Shown here: positions 22,119-31,560 of the stretch, one piece after another
How positions within the stretch are numbered: the stretch's first letter is position 1
How the letters are laid out: every line of letters starts with the position of its first letter
Virus record (IMG/VR): IMGVR_UViG_3300024259_000040
Location: 1-56,711 of that record
Reading direction: 5' to 3' (one strand)
Source: a virus
DNA length: 56,711 bases
Made by a program: the position numbers and the translations under genes
The notes under the pieces: model-generated
What the model was told of the DNA's origin: nothing
What the model saw: only the letters and a program-made list of their open reading frames with translations
The model's database searches: none

Positions 22119-23249
22119 ATGTCAAACGATGCCTCTACCTCCAAAAGTTATCCCATCGGGTCGGCTGATCCGCTGACGGAGGAAATTTGGAGCCAAAAAA
22201 CGCACATCGAAGCGGAGAAGCTCAACTTCTTCAACCGCAAAGGGCTTACCGCAGAGGACAAGGGCGAGGAAGATCCGTTCAAGCGCCCGGGCGGCCCGCC
22301 CATCGTGACCAAGTCGGAGTTCGGGAAGAAAGCCGGGCAGAAGCTCAACCTGCGTATGCGCCAGCAGCTCAACCGGGGTATGCGCCTGGACGAGGATGGC
22401 GCCACCACCCTCACCACCTACACGCGCGGCACCAACTACGCGGTCGGCTACGAGGAGGCGCTGGTCTACCGCGATTGTCAGGTGTGGCTCGACAAGCTCA
22501 AGCACTTCGTCGCGATGGACTCGCCGGACATCAATCAACACCGCACCTCCATCGAGATGGAGCCGGAGATGAAGGCGGCCCTGTCGCAGTGGATCACCCA
22601 CAACGAGGAGGAGATTTACGTCGATGGTATGCTCGACGGGTCGGCTTACATTGCTCAGCAGGACAGCCTCACCTCGGCGGTGACGCACCCGCACACCTAC
22701 CGTATCAGCGGCGCCAATGCCGTCGGCGAGATCGGCGAGACGCACATCATGTCGGCGGTCGAGCTGCGGCGTATCATGCGCTTCTGCATCGTCAAGAAGC
22801 TCAGTCCCATCGACGTGGATGGCGAGGAAGCGTTCGTCGTCCTACTGTCGTCGGCGCTCGTCTCGCAGCTCCTCAACGACGAGGAGTTCCAGCGGGTCGT
22901 TTCTCAAGCCGGCGCACGCGGGGCGGACAACCCCCTCATCAGTGGGTCCATCGGCAAGTTCTACAACCTCTACCTGTTCCAGTACGAGCGCAACAGGACC
23001 GTCACCTCGTACGACAATGTCGAGCAGGTGATGATCCTGGGATCGAACGCGGTGGCTGTGGGCTACGGCTCCGAGCCGCGCTTCCTCGTGCGCAACGAGG
23101 ACGGTTATGGGGATCGGTTCGGGCGGGGTATCGCTCGCATCATCGGCGTCGGACGGATGGATTTCGCTGACAAGGATGATACCGATCTGGTCAACCAGTC
23201 CTCGGGCCTGTGGCAGGTCTACAAGGACCAGGACGAATTCGACGGATAA
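22119..23249 (+). CDS. Major capsid protein, N4-gp56-like
   Basis: A 376-residue protein with the layout of the N4-gp56/DUF4043 capsid family: an N-terminal region with IWSQKTHIEAEKLNFFNRKG, a QKLNLRMRQQLNRGMRLDEDG segment, TRGTNYAVGYEEALVYRDC, a long central helix, and a C-terminal VMILGSNAVAVGYGSEPRF near strand-rich end. It is the shell protein. Follows the scaffold gene by 49 bases with a hairpin-enclosed ribosome site. Family match is by pattern, not search. Confidence 0.8.
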   Translation: MSNDASTSKSYPIGSADPLTEEIWSQKTHIEAEKLNFFNRKGLTAEDKGEEDPFKRPGGPPIVTKSEFGKKAGQKLNLRMRQQLNRGMRLDEDGATTLTTYTRGTNYAVGYEEALVYRDCQVWLDKLKHFVAMDSPDINQHRTSIEMEPEMKAALSQWITHNEEEIYVDGMLDGSAYIAQQDSLTSAVTHPHTYRISGANAVGEIGETHIMSAVELRRIMRFCIVKKLSPIDVDGEEAFVVLLSSALVSQLLNDEEFQRVVSQAGARGADNPLISGSIGKFYNLYLFQYERNRTVTSYDNVEQVMILGSNAVAVGYGSEPRFLVRNEDGYGDRFGRGIARIIGVGRMDFADKDDTDLVNQSSGLWQVYKDQDEFDG

Positions 23250-23338
23250 GATAGGCTGGCAGCAGCCTTAACCCGGGTGACGCCGTCCTGATCGACGGTA
23301 TCACTCACCCTCTCAACACCTTCACAAGGAGAGCAACA

Positions 23339-23914
23339 ATGTTTCGGAAACTGACCGCGCTTCTCATTGTGGCGCTGCTGGCCGTCCCGCTCCTGGTCGG
23401 CCCGGCCGACGCCGGAAAAGAGAACCGCCTGTGGGAAAACCGGTATCAGAACCGCGCCGGATGGGCGCGCGCTGATACCATCGGGATCGGCTGGGGGGCT
23501 GGCACGATGGACACCAATCTCGACACGCTGGCCGCTGCGACCTCTGACACGACCCTCGCCTTCGATATTGAGGGCTGTTCGGCCATTGTCGTGACGGTGG
23601 TCCAGAAAGAGGTGATCGCCGGGTCGAACGTGACCTATACGGTTCAGGTGAGCGACGATCGCACCAACTGGACCTCTATCACGCCGACCTTCTCGAAGGC
23701 GTCCTCGTCCGCCACCTTCATCCGCCAGGTCGTCTATGCCGAGGCGGTCCCCGACTCGATTGTGGGGAGCATGTTCGGTAATAGCGAAAACCGGGGGATC
23801 ATCAGCACGGCGAGCTATATGCGTGTGATCGGCAACCTGGGGTATATGACCGGCACGGACTCGACGATGCACAACTACATCGTCAAGAAGAAGTGGCCCC
23901 TCGATCCTAAGTAG
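23339..23914 (+). CDS. Signal-peptide protein next to capsid gene
   Basis: A 191-residue protein after AAGGAGAG. The N-terminus is a Sec signal peptide: MFRK, hydrophobic core, cleavage after ADA at residue 25. The rest is a beta-rich domain (ALTFDIEG-like strand at LAFDIEGCSAIVVTVVQ, then YTVQVSDDRTNWTSI), similar in style to small decoration or Ig-like proteins. Its position right after the capsid gene suggests a head decoration protein, but an exported one would not reach the capsid in the cytoplasm. A terminator follows at 23945. Confidence 0.65.
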   Translation: MFRKLTALLIVALLAVPLLVGPADAGKENRLWENRYQNRAGWARADTIGIGWGAGTMDTNLDTLAAATSDTTLAFDIEGCSAIVVTVVQKEVIAGSNVTYTVQVSDDRTNWTSITPTFSKASSSATFIRQVVYAEAVPDSIVGSMFGNSENRGIISTASYMRVIGNLGYMTGTDSTMHNYIVKKKWPLDPK

Positions 23915-23944
23915 CGCGCCGGCGCACACGGCAGATGTCTTCAA

Positions 23945-23980
23945 CCCGGGGGGCATGGTTAGCCCCCCGGGCTTTCCTTA
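23945..23980 (+). terminator. Intrinsic terminator after capsid block
   Basis: CCCGGGGGGC (23945-23954), loop ATGGTTA, GCCCCCCGGG (23962-23971): a perfect 10-bp GC stem followed by CTTTCCTT. It would end or reduce transcription after the very highly expressed capsid genes. Confidence 0.8.
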
Positions 23981-24007
23981 AAAACAGCTCATCACGGAGG
24001 TTGATCC

Positions 24008-24379
24008 ATGCTTTCTAAAGGCCCGGTCCTGGTCGAATACCTCGGCAAAGCCAATAACATCAAGCAACAGCATCGCGGCGCACGCGGCGTCCTGACGTTC
24101 GCGCCCGACCCGCAGTATAACGGCCGTCGCGTCGTCCGGTTCGACTCGGAAGAGAACGCTATCACGTTCATTAACCGCATGAACTATCCCAACAAAGGTA
24201 TTTTCGCCCTCGCCGAAGATCTCATCCTCGCCGAGGACCAGGCGGCCGTCAAGAAGGTCGTCGAAGAGGTCGTCGCCCCGCTATTCGAGGCGATCGAGCG
24301 TATCGAGGCGCAACTGGCCGACAGGCCCGCCGCCCGTAGTCGTAAGAAGAAACCGCTCGAACCGCCCAGCGAAGGGTAA
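24008..24379 (+). CDS. Hypothetical virion-region protein, 123 aa
   Basis: ATG after CACGGAGG. An N-terminal beta-containing domain (GPVLVEYLGKANNIKQQ, RVVRFDSEENAITFINRM) and a helical C-terminus with a basic end (SRKKKP). Unrecognised; it lies between capsid and adaptor genes, where small head-completion proteins usually sit. Confidence 0.6.
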   Translation: MLSKGPVLVEYLGKANNIKQQHRGARGVLTFAPDPQYNGRRVVRFDSEENAITFINRMNYPNKGIFALAEDLILAEDQAAVKKVVEEVVAPLFEAIERIEAQLADRPAARSRKKKPLEPPSEG

Positions 24380-24382
24380 GAC

Positions 24383-25096
24383 ATGGGAACCAAGACGTTC
24401 GCCAACCTACGCACGTCCATCGCACGGCTAGGACATTGGACCATCACGGACACGGACTCGGCCTCCTATGCGGCGGCGACCGCAGCGGCCGAGGCGGGCC
24501 TGGCCGCTGTCGATAACGTCGCCGGCTGGCCGTATGCCGAGGTGCAGGCTACTTACACGCTGGCCGACGACCTGACCAGCTCCTATAAGCTGGCGCTCCC
24601 TGCGCGTCTCCTGCATCTACAGACCAAGTCGTTCCACTACGGCACGACACGCAGCTCTTACCTGGGGTGGCGCGACCTGGGTTGGATCGACGCGCAGCTC
24701 GGTCCCAACTGGCGCCAGTCGAGCGGCGCGGACGGCACGCCGCGATATATCTGTCGTGTCGGCAATAGCTTCTGGATCGCCCCCAAGCCGTCCTCCACGT
24801 TCCAGTCAGACTACCCCTACCTCTACTATGGTTACTTCCGGATGGAGGACGCCGACGACGCGACGCTCCTCATGCCCAACACCTGGTTCAATTACGCCGT
24901 GCATGGGGGGTTGGCCGAGGGGCTGAAGGGGAAAGATGACAGCGATCAGCAGTATTACGAGAACCTGTTCGAGAACGTCGATAAGCCCAAGATGCTCGGT
25001 GCTAATTTGCACCTAGACGAGAACGACCAAATGGAGGGCAGTGCGTTGGCCGAAGAACTCAACGGCGATTTTTCCGATGAGCAGGGGTATTACTGA
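24383..25096 (+). CDS. Head-tail adaptor, P22 gp4-like
   Basis: A 237-residue protein. The layout follows tail accessory factor/adaptor proteins: N-terminal FANLRTSIARLGHWTI, an RLLHLQTKSFHY segment, GNSFWIAPKPSSTFQSDYPY, then NTWFNYAVHGGLAEGLKGK and an acidic tail. Such proteins form the ring joining portal to the tail hub. It overlaps the next start by one base. Assignment rests on these phrases and gene order. Confidence 0.68.
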   Translation: MGTKTFANLRTSIARLGHWTITDTDSASYAAATAAAEAGLAAVDNVAGWPYAEVQATYTLADDLTSSYKLALPARLLHLQTKSFHYGTTRSSYLGWRDLGWIDAQLGPNWRQSSGADGTPRYICRVGNSFWIAPKPSSTFQSDYPYLYYGYFRMEDADDATLLMPNTWFNYAVHGGLAEGLKGKDDSDQQYYENLFENVDKPKMLGANLHLDENDQMEGSALAEELNGDFSDEQGYY

Positions 25097-26718
25097 TGCC
25101 TCCGCGCCGTAAAGCCCTCCCTGTCCCGCCGCATGGCGTCCCTTTCCTGGGCGAGCATGACCGCGCTGCGCTGACCTCTAATGTGTATGTGCGCGGCTTC
25201 ATGCGTCGCATGCGCAACTACCACCTGGGTATCGACGGGGCGACCAAGCGATATGGCACGCAGCCCTACCAGGCTATCGGCGAGTCTTACATGAAGGGGA
25301 CCGGCACGACCCCTATACAGTCGCTGGCTATGTATGATTTCTCTGGCACGCGCCATATTGTCGGCGTCTGCGGCGGCGATCTGTATGCCTATAACGGCAC
25401 GACGCTCGTCAAAAGCGCGATCACCGGCGCGCTGACGATCGCCTCGGGGGCCGACAGCCACCTACGCTGGGCGCCTTATGACAACAGCACCAACGCCCTC
25501 CTCATAGGGTCGGACGGCACAAACCCGCTGTTCAAGTGGACGGGGACCGGCAATGCGACCGTCCTGGGGGGGACACCGCCGACCAAGGCGCGCGGCATCG
25601 CTGCCTTCCAGGGACGGCTGTTCGTCATCAACACTGATGCGGGCGCCACAGCGACCGAATATTCTAACGACGCGACAGTCGATACGTGGGGCGCCGGGCA
25701 GATCTTCCATTGCAGTCGTAGCAGCGAGGGGATGGCGCTGGTCAATCATGGCGAGAACTACCTGATAGCGTTCCATCGTAAGTCGTGGCATAAGATCTCC
25801 TTCTTTTATGTCGATACCGGGTTGTCGGATAGTTACTTCCGGCAAGACCCTGGCGGCGAGACGGGCCTTATCTCACCCGATGCGGCGATCCACTACCAGG
25901 GCGTGACCTATTTTGCGTCCTCCGATGGCATCTACGCTATCACCGACCCCGAGAAGAAAGAGAAGAAGATCTCCGGCGCTATCGACGCTTTTTGGGAGCA
26001 GTTGGTCGATAAGCGGATAGACAATATCACGGTCTGCGAGCGCGGTCGTGGGTTCAATGAGATCGTCTTTTTCGTCTCGACGGTCGATACCGACGAAAAC
26101 GACGCGGCGATCATCTACAACCCCGAGGTGGCTAAGTATTATCGCGGGAAAGATGAGACGGCCGGCTGGACCATATTTGAGAGCGCCAGTGGCTATCTCA
26201 AGTATAACTGTGGCCTCACCTGGACCGACTCGTCGGATCGTGAGATCCTACTGCTGGGCGGGTATGACGGTATGATCCATGAGGGATGGGGCAACGACCA
26301 GTATGCGACCGGCTATCTGGATGGCGGCACGACGGGCGTGGCTGTCACGACTGAGCTATGGACCGGCTACGTCGCCCCAGCGGGACCGGCCTGGGTGACG
26401 GGCCTCCGCGCCCTACAGGCCGATCTGATCGTCAACGGCGCGCGCGACTTCTCCTTTGTCATCTATGGCAATGACCAGACACCGGCCTACGTAGACAGCC
26501 AGGCGTCCGCCGGCGGCAGCGGCGATGAGCTGGATGTAGGCTTCATATTCGATCAGTCCTACTTCACTGATGAGGGCGTCGCTGGTATAGAGCTGGACGA
26601 GATCAACGGGTCGGCGCGCTACTTCCAAGCACAGGTATCCGAGAATTCACAATTAGTCCCACACTCCGTCTCCGGTTTGCGCTACATGCACGTGCCAGAG
26701 CGAAAGGCTATCGCGTAA
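25096..26718 (+). CDS. Tail hub / packaged-DNA stabilisation protein, P22 gp10-like
   Basis: A 540-residue protein with repeated beta-propeller phrases (GVCGGDLYAYNGTTLV, AFQGRLFVINTDAG, YQGVTYFASSDGIYAI, LLLGGYDGMIHEGWG). This is the pattern of P22 gp10-type hub proteins that plug the portal-adaptor channel. The C-terminal 120 residues are another beta domain (DFSFVIYGNDQTP). Placed directly after the adaptor, as in P22. Overlaps the next gene by one base. Confidence 0.78.
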   Translation: MPPRRKALPVPPHGVPFLGEHDRAALTSNVYVRGFMRRMRNYHLGIDGATKRYGTQPYQAIGESYMKGTGTTPIQSLAMYDFSGTRHIVGVCGGDLYAYNGTTLVKSAITGALTIASGADSHLRWAPYDNSTNALLIGSDGTNPLFKWTGTGNATVLGGTPPTKARGIAAFQGRLFVINTDAGATATEYSNDATVDTWGAGQIFHCSRSSEGMALVNHGENYLIAFHRKSWHKISFFYVDTGLSDSYFRQDPGGETGLISPDAAIHYQGVTYFASSDGIYAITDPEKKEKKISGAIDAFWEQLVDKRIDNITVCERGRGFNEIVFFVSTVDTDENDAAIIYNPEVAKYYRGKDETAGWTIFESASGYLKYNCGLTWTDSSDREILLLGGYDGMIHEGWGNDQYATGYLDGGTTGVAVTTELWTGYVAPAGPAWVTGLRALQADLIVNGARDFSFVIYGNDQTPAYVDSQASAGGSGDELDVGFIFDQSYFTDEGVAGIELDEINGSARYFQAQVSENSQLVPHSVSGLRYMHVPERKAIA

Positions 26719-29700
26719 TGACGCAAGTGACCTCCCCTATCCCGCCCAAGAAGAAGAAACGCCCCGAGGATATGTGGGCCGACATGCAAAAACCGTCCTC
26801 GGGCATCTACGGCGAGGCGATCGCTGCGGCGAGCAAGCGCTTGAAGAATCCGACGGATGGGTTCACGACCGACCAGGCGGGCCAGGTGGAGCGGTTCTAC
26901 ACCCAGCAGTATGAGGAGGGTGCCGGCAAGCGCATGAAGGGCGTGCAGGCGCAGCTCCGCTCGATCGGTATGTATGACTCGGGCCGTCACTCGGAGGCGC
27001 TCATCAATAATGAGAAGCGCCTGTCGGCCGACATCGCCCAAAACGTCACGGTCCCGCTCATCATGGACGACCGCGACCGTCGCATGGCGCTCCAGCAACA
27101 GACGATCGAGCAAGCGCAGTCGCTGGGGCGGGGCGAGCATGATATGACGATGCAGCGGGGCGACCTGGGGCTGCGTGAGCGGGGTATGTCGTTGGAGGAG
27201 AAAGAGCAGGGGCAGGCGGCGGGTATCCGCGACAGGATGCAAGCCCTGGAGGAGAAGATAAAGTCGGGTAATCTGAGCATCGCCGAGCGTCAACAGGCTG
27301 TGGACGAGCTGGAGCAGTTGCAGGCATCGAGCGTGCGTGAGCGGGGTATGTCATTGGAGGAGAAAGAGCAGGGGTCCGTCGCGACCGCTCGGGAGGCACA
27401 GACCAAGCTGGCGCAGGATCAACTGGCTCTGGAGAAGCGCCTGGAGGAAGCGCGGCTCTCTGGCGATCTGGATGGCCATCGGACGATTGAGAAGCAGTTG
27501 GCGGATCTGGATCATATAATCCGAAGAGAGCAAGTGGAACAGGATCAGCAACGGATCGACTTAGAGAAGCGCCTGGAGGAAGCGCGCCTGTCGGGCGACA
27601 TCGGCGAACAGCGGACCATTCAGGGGCAACTGGCCGACCTACAGGGTGAGATCGAGCGCGGCCAGTTGGACGAGAATCAACGTCAGTTCAACACCTCACA
27701 GACGGGTATCCTGCAGTCTGGTCCGATCACCCTCGAATCAATCATCGACCCTGCGCGCCTGCGTGACTTCCAGACGCGCGAGCAGATGCGTCGCCTGGGG
27801 GAGGGCGAGCTGGAAGCGTTCCAAGCTGAGATCAAACAGCGTTTCTCTGAGCTGGCCGGTCGGCCGCCAACCGACGAGGAGTTCCAAGCGCTCTGGTATA
27901 ACCAGCCGGTGCAGGTGCAAGGCCAACAAACCCTCTCCGCGCAGGATCTGGCCCAACAACGGCAGTTACAACAACAGCAGATCGACATACAACAGCAACT
28001 GGCCGACCTGTCCGATAAGATCCAGACCGCCCAGCAGTCGGGCAAGCTCGGGGAGGACGAGCTGCCCACCCTGGAAGCACAGCGCGTCCAACTGGCAAAG
28101 GATCAGCAGGATATTGACGAGCGTCTGTCCTATTTCGGGCAGGCCGAGCAGTCGCGCCAGTTCAACGTCACACAGACGGGTCGCATCGGCACAGAGGGTA
28201 CAGTCAATGCAGAGACGCTCAAAATCGACCTGTCCGGCCTGGTTAATAGAGAGAAGGGTGGGTTTGATAGGGATGTTTTTGATCGCGTGGCGCCACGCGC
28301 AAAGGCAGCCCTGGAAGCGGCGGGCATACAGGCAACACCCGCTCTGATCGGCGCTATCCTATCGGGCCGCGATGTGGATAGTAATGGCCAGTTGACGTTG
28401 GCGGCGACCGAGCAGGCGACACAGGCGGGGATGCAGGCGGGTGGTCTTAACCTGGAGCAGCAGCGTGTCGAATTGGAAGCGGAGATACAACGTGACGGGG
28501 TAGCCCTGGAGAAGGCGCGCGTCATGGGCGTCGATGTGGATGAGGTCAAGACCCTGGAGGCGAAGCTGGCCGAGGGACAGCAGAAGCTGGGGGAGACCGA
28601 GCTGGCGTTGCGTGCCGAGGAGTTCTTCGCCGCGCAGACGGGTCAGGTGGGGCGCCAAGGCAGTGTGACCGCCGACCAGTTGGGCGTAGTGATACGGGGG
28701 GATGAGACGCCCGAGGAGCGGGCGACATTGACCGACCGCCTCAACCGAGCGATGACGGCGGCGGGCCTCGACCCCTCTCCGGCCAACCTGAAAAGCCTCA
28801 TGGCTGGTGAGAGCATCGACACGACAGGGACACTGACGCTGGGCGCGCGCGACCAGGCCGGGTCGCAGGCACTGGAGCAGCAGCGCATCGAGCTAGAGGA
28901 GCAACTGCGGACGGCTGAATTATCCGGCGATATTAACGGGGCCAGCACGATCAAGCAACAGATGGCCACTCTGGACGCAGAGAGGCAGCGCGCCCAGCTA
29001 TCCTTCGATGAGGCGGGGCTGACGGGGAGGTATGCGCGCCCTGTGACGGCCGCCGACTTCGGTATCGACGTGAGCGAATACCTCAACGCCGATGGCACGT
29101 TGAAGGACATGGACAAGTTCATAGCGGCGGGCGACCGCTTTGAGGCCAACTTCGAGGCTATGTATGGGCGCCCACTGACAGAGCCAGAGGCGCACGCATT
29201 AGCGATGGGCAAGGAGGTCGTCATCTCGGAGGATACACAGGCGGGCCTCTCCGAGACACAGCGGCGCACTCTGGAAGCGGAGATACAGCGTGACGGGATG
29301 GCCCTGGAGAAGGCGCGCGTCATGGGCGTCGATGAGGGGGAGATCAAGACCCTGGAGGCCAAGATAGCCGACAAGGAGGCCGAGCTGGACGCCGCCCGCC
29401 TCAAGCTGGAGGAGCGCGGCGTGGCCGTCGAGGAGGAGAAGGTCGATCTGGCTGAGAAGGAACTGAACATCAACGAAGCACTACAAGGGCGCTCCCTCGA
29501 CATCGAAGAGGCGCGCGTATCGCTACAGGAGGCGGCCGAGACGAACAGGCAGGCGCTCGAACGGTTACAGGCGCTGGGTCAGGAGGTCGATCCTGAGACG
29601 GGCGAGACGATAGAGACACTGCAGGCCCGTCAGTTTGCTCTCAATAAACAGCTTGAGGTGGCCGACAGGACGGGTAAGTTCGCCACCACAGCCAGCGCCG

Positions 29701-31544
29701 CCGATTTCGGTATCGACGTTAATACCTACCTCAATGCCGATGGCACGTTGAAGGACTTCGACAAGTCTTTAGAGATGGCCGATCTCCTTGAAAACAACTT
29801 CAAAGAGATTTACGGGCGCGAGCTGTTACCGATTGAGGCGCACGATCTGGCGATGGGTGGAGACATTGGTGTCGTGTTGGAGACGATGGAAGGAAAGAGC
29901 CTCGATAATGAGGAGGCGCGGGCGACGTGGGTCAAGTCTATGGAGGAGGCCGATCGGACGGGTAAGATCATTGATCCTATGACGGGGAACCCTCAACTGA
30001 CCCTATCGGCGCAGGCCGAGAAGAACGACAAGGAGCTGCGCGAGGCGGGGCTGGACAACGAGGCCGATTCGATCGCCAATAGTTTTAAGTCGTTCAACGC
30101 CGAGCTTAGGCAGCGGGCGAACGAGTCCATTCGGGAACACAACCTCAACGACAAACAGGCGACCGCCGCTATTGCTAATATCTATGCCGAGATTGAGAAC
30201 CGGAAGAAGGCGTTGGAGCAGTCGGCCGTCGAATTTATCTCACAGAACGAGCAGGCGTGGGCGCAGATCATGGGCAGCTCTTTCATGGGTGGCTCTATCA
30301 GCGCCGAGACGTTGGGCGTTAACCTCTCCTCGACCATGTCGGACGCCGAGAAGCGGTCTACCATCGAGCGGGCGTTCAAGACGGCGACGGGGCGCGCACC
30401 GACGAAGACGGAGTCGTACAACCTGTCCAAAGGGTACGATATTGATGTCGAGTCGTCCCCGACGCAAGCGGCGAAACAATTCGCCGCGACCATGGCGTCG
30501 CAGGACATGGACCGGGCGGTCGATGTGAGTCGCGTATCGAATGAATACACCATCGACCACGGGAAGTTGGAGCAGTATATCAAGGAATCGGATAGGAACT
30601 ACACCACCACGACGCAACAGGTGGCCGACAAGTATAGCCTGGACCGTATGCAGTTCGGCATGGCAAAGATGGAGCTGGACGCCAGGCTGACGGGTAAGGT
30701 CAATATCTCGGGTAGTTACTCGGCCAAAGACCTGGGGATAGAGGAGCCGCCTTCTCAGTGGGACCGGCTGACTACCGACCAAAAAAAGGCTTTTACGGAG
30801 TCCACGCGCGATGTCTTCGAGACGCTGCAGGGGCGCGCACTGAGCGATGATGAGATCATTAACCTCGCAGGCGGCGGTAAGGTGGCCGTGCAGACGCTCG
30901 ACACGCAGGCGTCGAAGGAATGGGCCACGGCCGCGCGCGAGTCGGCGTCGCGCTTTGGGCTGGACGAGGATAAGTTCCTCGAAGCGGCTGGACAGTTCGA
31001 CGCCGAATATGCGCTTTCTGATCGCAATACATGGGCGCAACTGACCGGCGCAGCGTATGGCGTGGAGGGGGGCGCGACGGAGGGCAAGCGGACCTCGACG
31101 GTCGGATGGAAACAGTACAGCAATGCCAAGAAGGCGTTCGATGAGAGCGAGATAGAGCGGGACGAGGTGTGGCGTGGTATGATGACGCAGGATCAAATCC
31201 CGGTGAATGCCGATTTGCTGATTAGGGAATTGAATTTTGATAACTTTGAGATAAGGGATGCTTCAAAGGTTAGCGATCAAGAGATCCAAGACGCTTTTTA
31301 TGATTCGCGCGGATATGAGTTAAAGTCTTATGAGGTTCAGATGATTCGCGATGGCGCTGGTCAAGGAAAGAAAGCAAAAATCAACATTGGCACGGGCGTC
31401 GCTTTGGGCGACCCTGACGCCGTCGCGGCGATCGCCAATTTCGTCAATGGCCATAGCGTCGCCCTGGCACCGGCTCAGTCGTCCACTTGGGAGAATATCG
31501 GCGGGTTAGTAGGCACGATCGCCACGCTGGCAATAGCCGCATAG
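26718..31544 (+). CDS. 1608-aa repeat and coiled-coil virion protein
   Basis: A very long, Gln/Glu-rich protein. Two elements alternate: heptad-like helices (LEKRLEEARLSGD, QLADLQGEIERGQLDE) and a module of about 65-70 residues with the consensus (V/S)xAxxLGI...GRxPTxxEx..L..GxxV. I count eight modules, beginning near bases 27718, 28190, 28660, 29036, 29690, 30290, 30708 and 31198. AADFGIDV in two adjacent modules and the repeated EIQRDG..LEKARVMGVD block show recent duplication. Likely an internal or ejected virion protein or a rod-like tail component; no enzyme motif seen. The last module is more AT-rich than the rest. Confidence 0.7.
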   Translation: MTQVTSPIPPKKKKRPEDMWADMQKPSSGIYGEAIAAASKRLKNPTDGFTTDQAGQVERFYTQQYEEGAGKRMKGVQAQLRSIGMYDSGRHSEALINNEKRLSADIAQNVTVPLIMDDRDRRMALQQQTIEQAQSLGRGEHDMTMQRGDLGLRERGMSLEEKEQGQAAGIRDRMQALEEKIKSGNLSIAERQQAVDELEQLQASSVRERGMSLEEKEQGSVATAREAQTKLAQDQLALEKRLEEARLSGDLDGHRTIEKQLADLDHIIRREQVEQDQQRIDLEKRLEEARLSGDIGEQRTIQGQLADLQGEIERGQLDENQRQFNTSQTGILQSGPITLESIIDPARLRDFQTREQMRRLGEGELEAFQAEIKQRFSELAGRPPTDEEFQALWYNQPVQVQGQQTLSAQDLAQQRQLQQQQIDIQQQLADLSDKIQTAQQSGKLGEDELPTLEAQRVQLAKDQQDIDERLSYFGQAEQSRQFNVTQTGRIGTEGTVNAETLKIDLSGLVNREKGGFDRDVFDRVAPRAKAALEAAGIQATPALIGAILSGRDVDSNGQLTLAATEQATQAGMQAGGLNLEQQRVELEAEIQRDGVALEKARVMGVDVDEVKTLEAKLAEGQQKLGETELALRAEEFFAAQTGQVGRQGSVTADQLGVVIRGDETPEERATLTDRLNRAMTAAGLDPSPANLKSLMAGESIDTTGTLTLGARDQAGSQALEQQRIELEEQLRTAELSGDINGASTIKQQMATLDAERQRAQLSFDEAGLTGRYARPVTAADFGIDVSEYLNADGTLKDMDKFIAAGDRFEANFEAMYGRPLTEPEAHALAMGKEVVISEDTQAGLSETQRRTLEAEIQRDGMALEKARVMGVDEGEIKTLEAKIADKEAELDAARLKLEERGVAVEEEKVDLAEKELNINEALQGRSLDIEEARVSLQEAAETNRQALERLQALGQEVDPETGETIETLQARQFALNKQLEVADRTGKFATTASAADFGIDVNTYLNADGTLKDFDKSLEMADLLENNFKEIYGRELLPIEAHDLAMGGDIGVVLETMEGKSLDNEEARATWVKSMEEADRTGKIIDPMTGNPQLTLSAQAEKNDKELREAGLDNEADSIANSFKSFNAELRQRANESIREHNLNDKQATAAIANIYAEIENRKKALEQSAVEFISQNEQAWAQIMGSSFMGGSISAETLGVNLSSTMSDAEKRSTIERAFKTATGRAPTKTESYNLSKGYDIDVESSPTQAAKQFAATMASQDMDRAVDVSRVSNEYTIDHGKLEQYIKESDRNYTTTTQQVADKYSLDRMQFGMAKMELDARLTGKVNISGSYSAKDLGIEEPPSQWDRLTTDQKKAFTESTRDVFETLQGRALSDDEIINLAGGGKVAVQTLDTQASKEWATAARESASRFGLDEDKFLEAAGQFDAEYALSDRNTWAQLTGAAYGVEGGATEGKRTSTVGWKQYSNAKKAFDESEIERDEVWRGMMTQDQIPVNADLLIRELNFDNFEIRDASKVSDQEIQDAFYDSRGYELKSYEVQMIRDGAGQGKKAKINIGTGVALGDPDAVAAIANFVNGHSVALAPAQSSTWENIGGLVGTIATLAIAA

Positions 31545-31560
31545 CACAGGAGAAAATGCA

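Noticed and set aside
30240-31196. Long minus-strand frames, also 4637-5641, 18037-18639, 31819-32577 and 33265-34191
   Set aside because: All lie opposite clear + strand genes, are rich in Arg, Leu, Gly and His, and lack family motifs or ribosome sites; long antisense frames are expected in GC-rich DNA.
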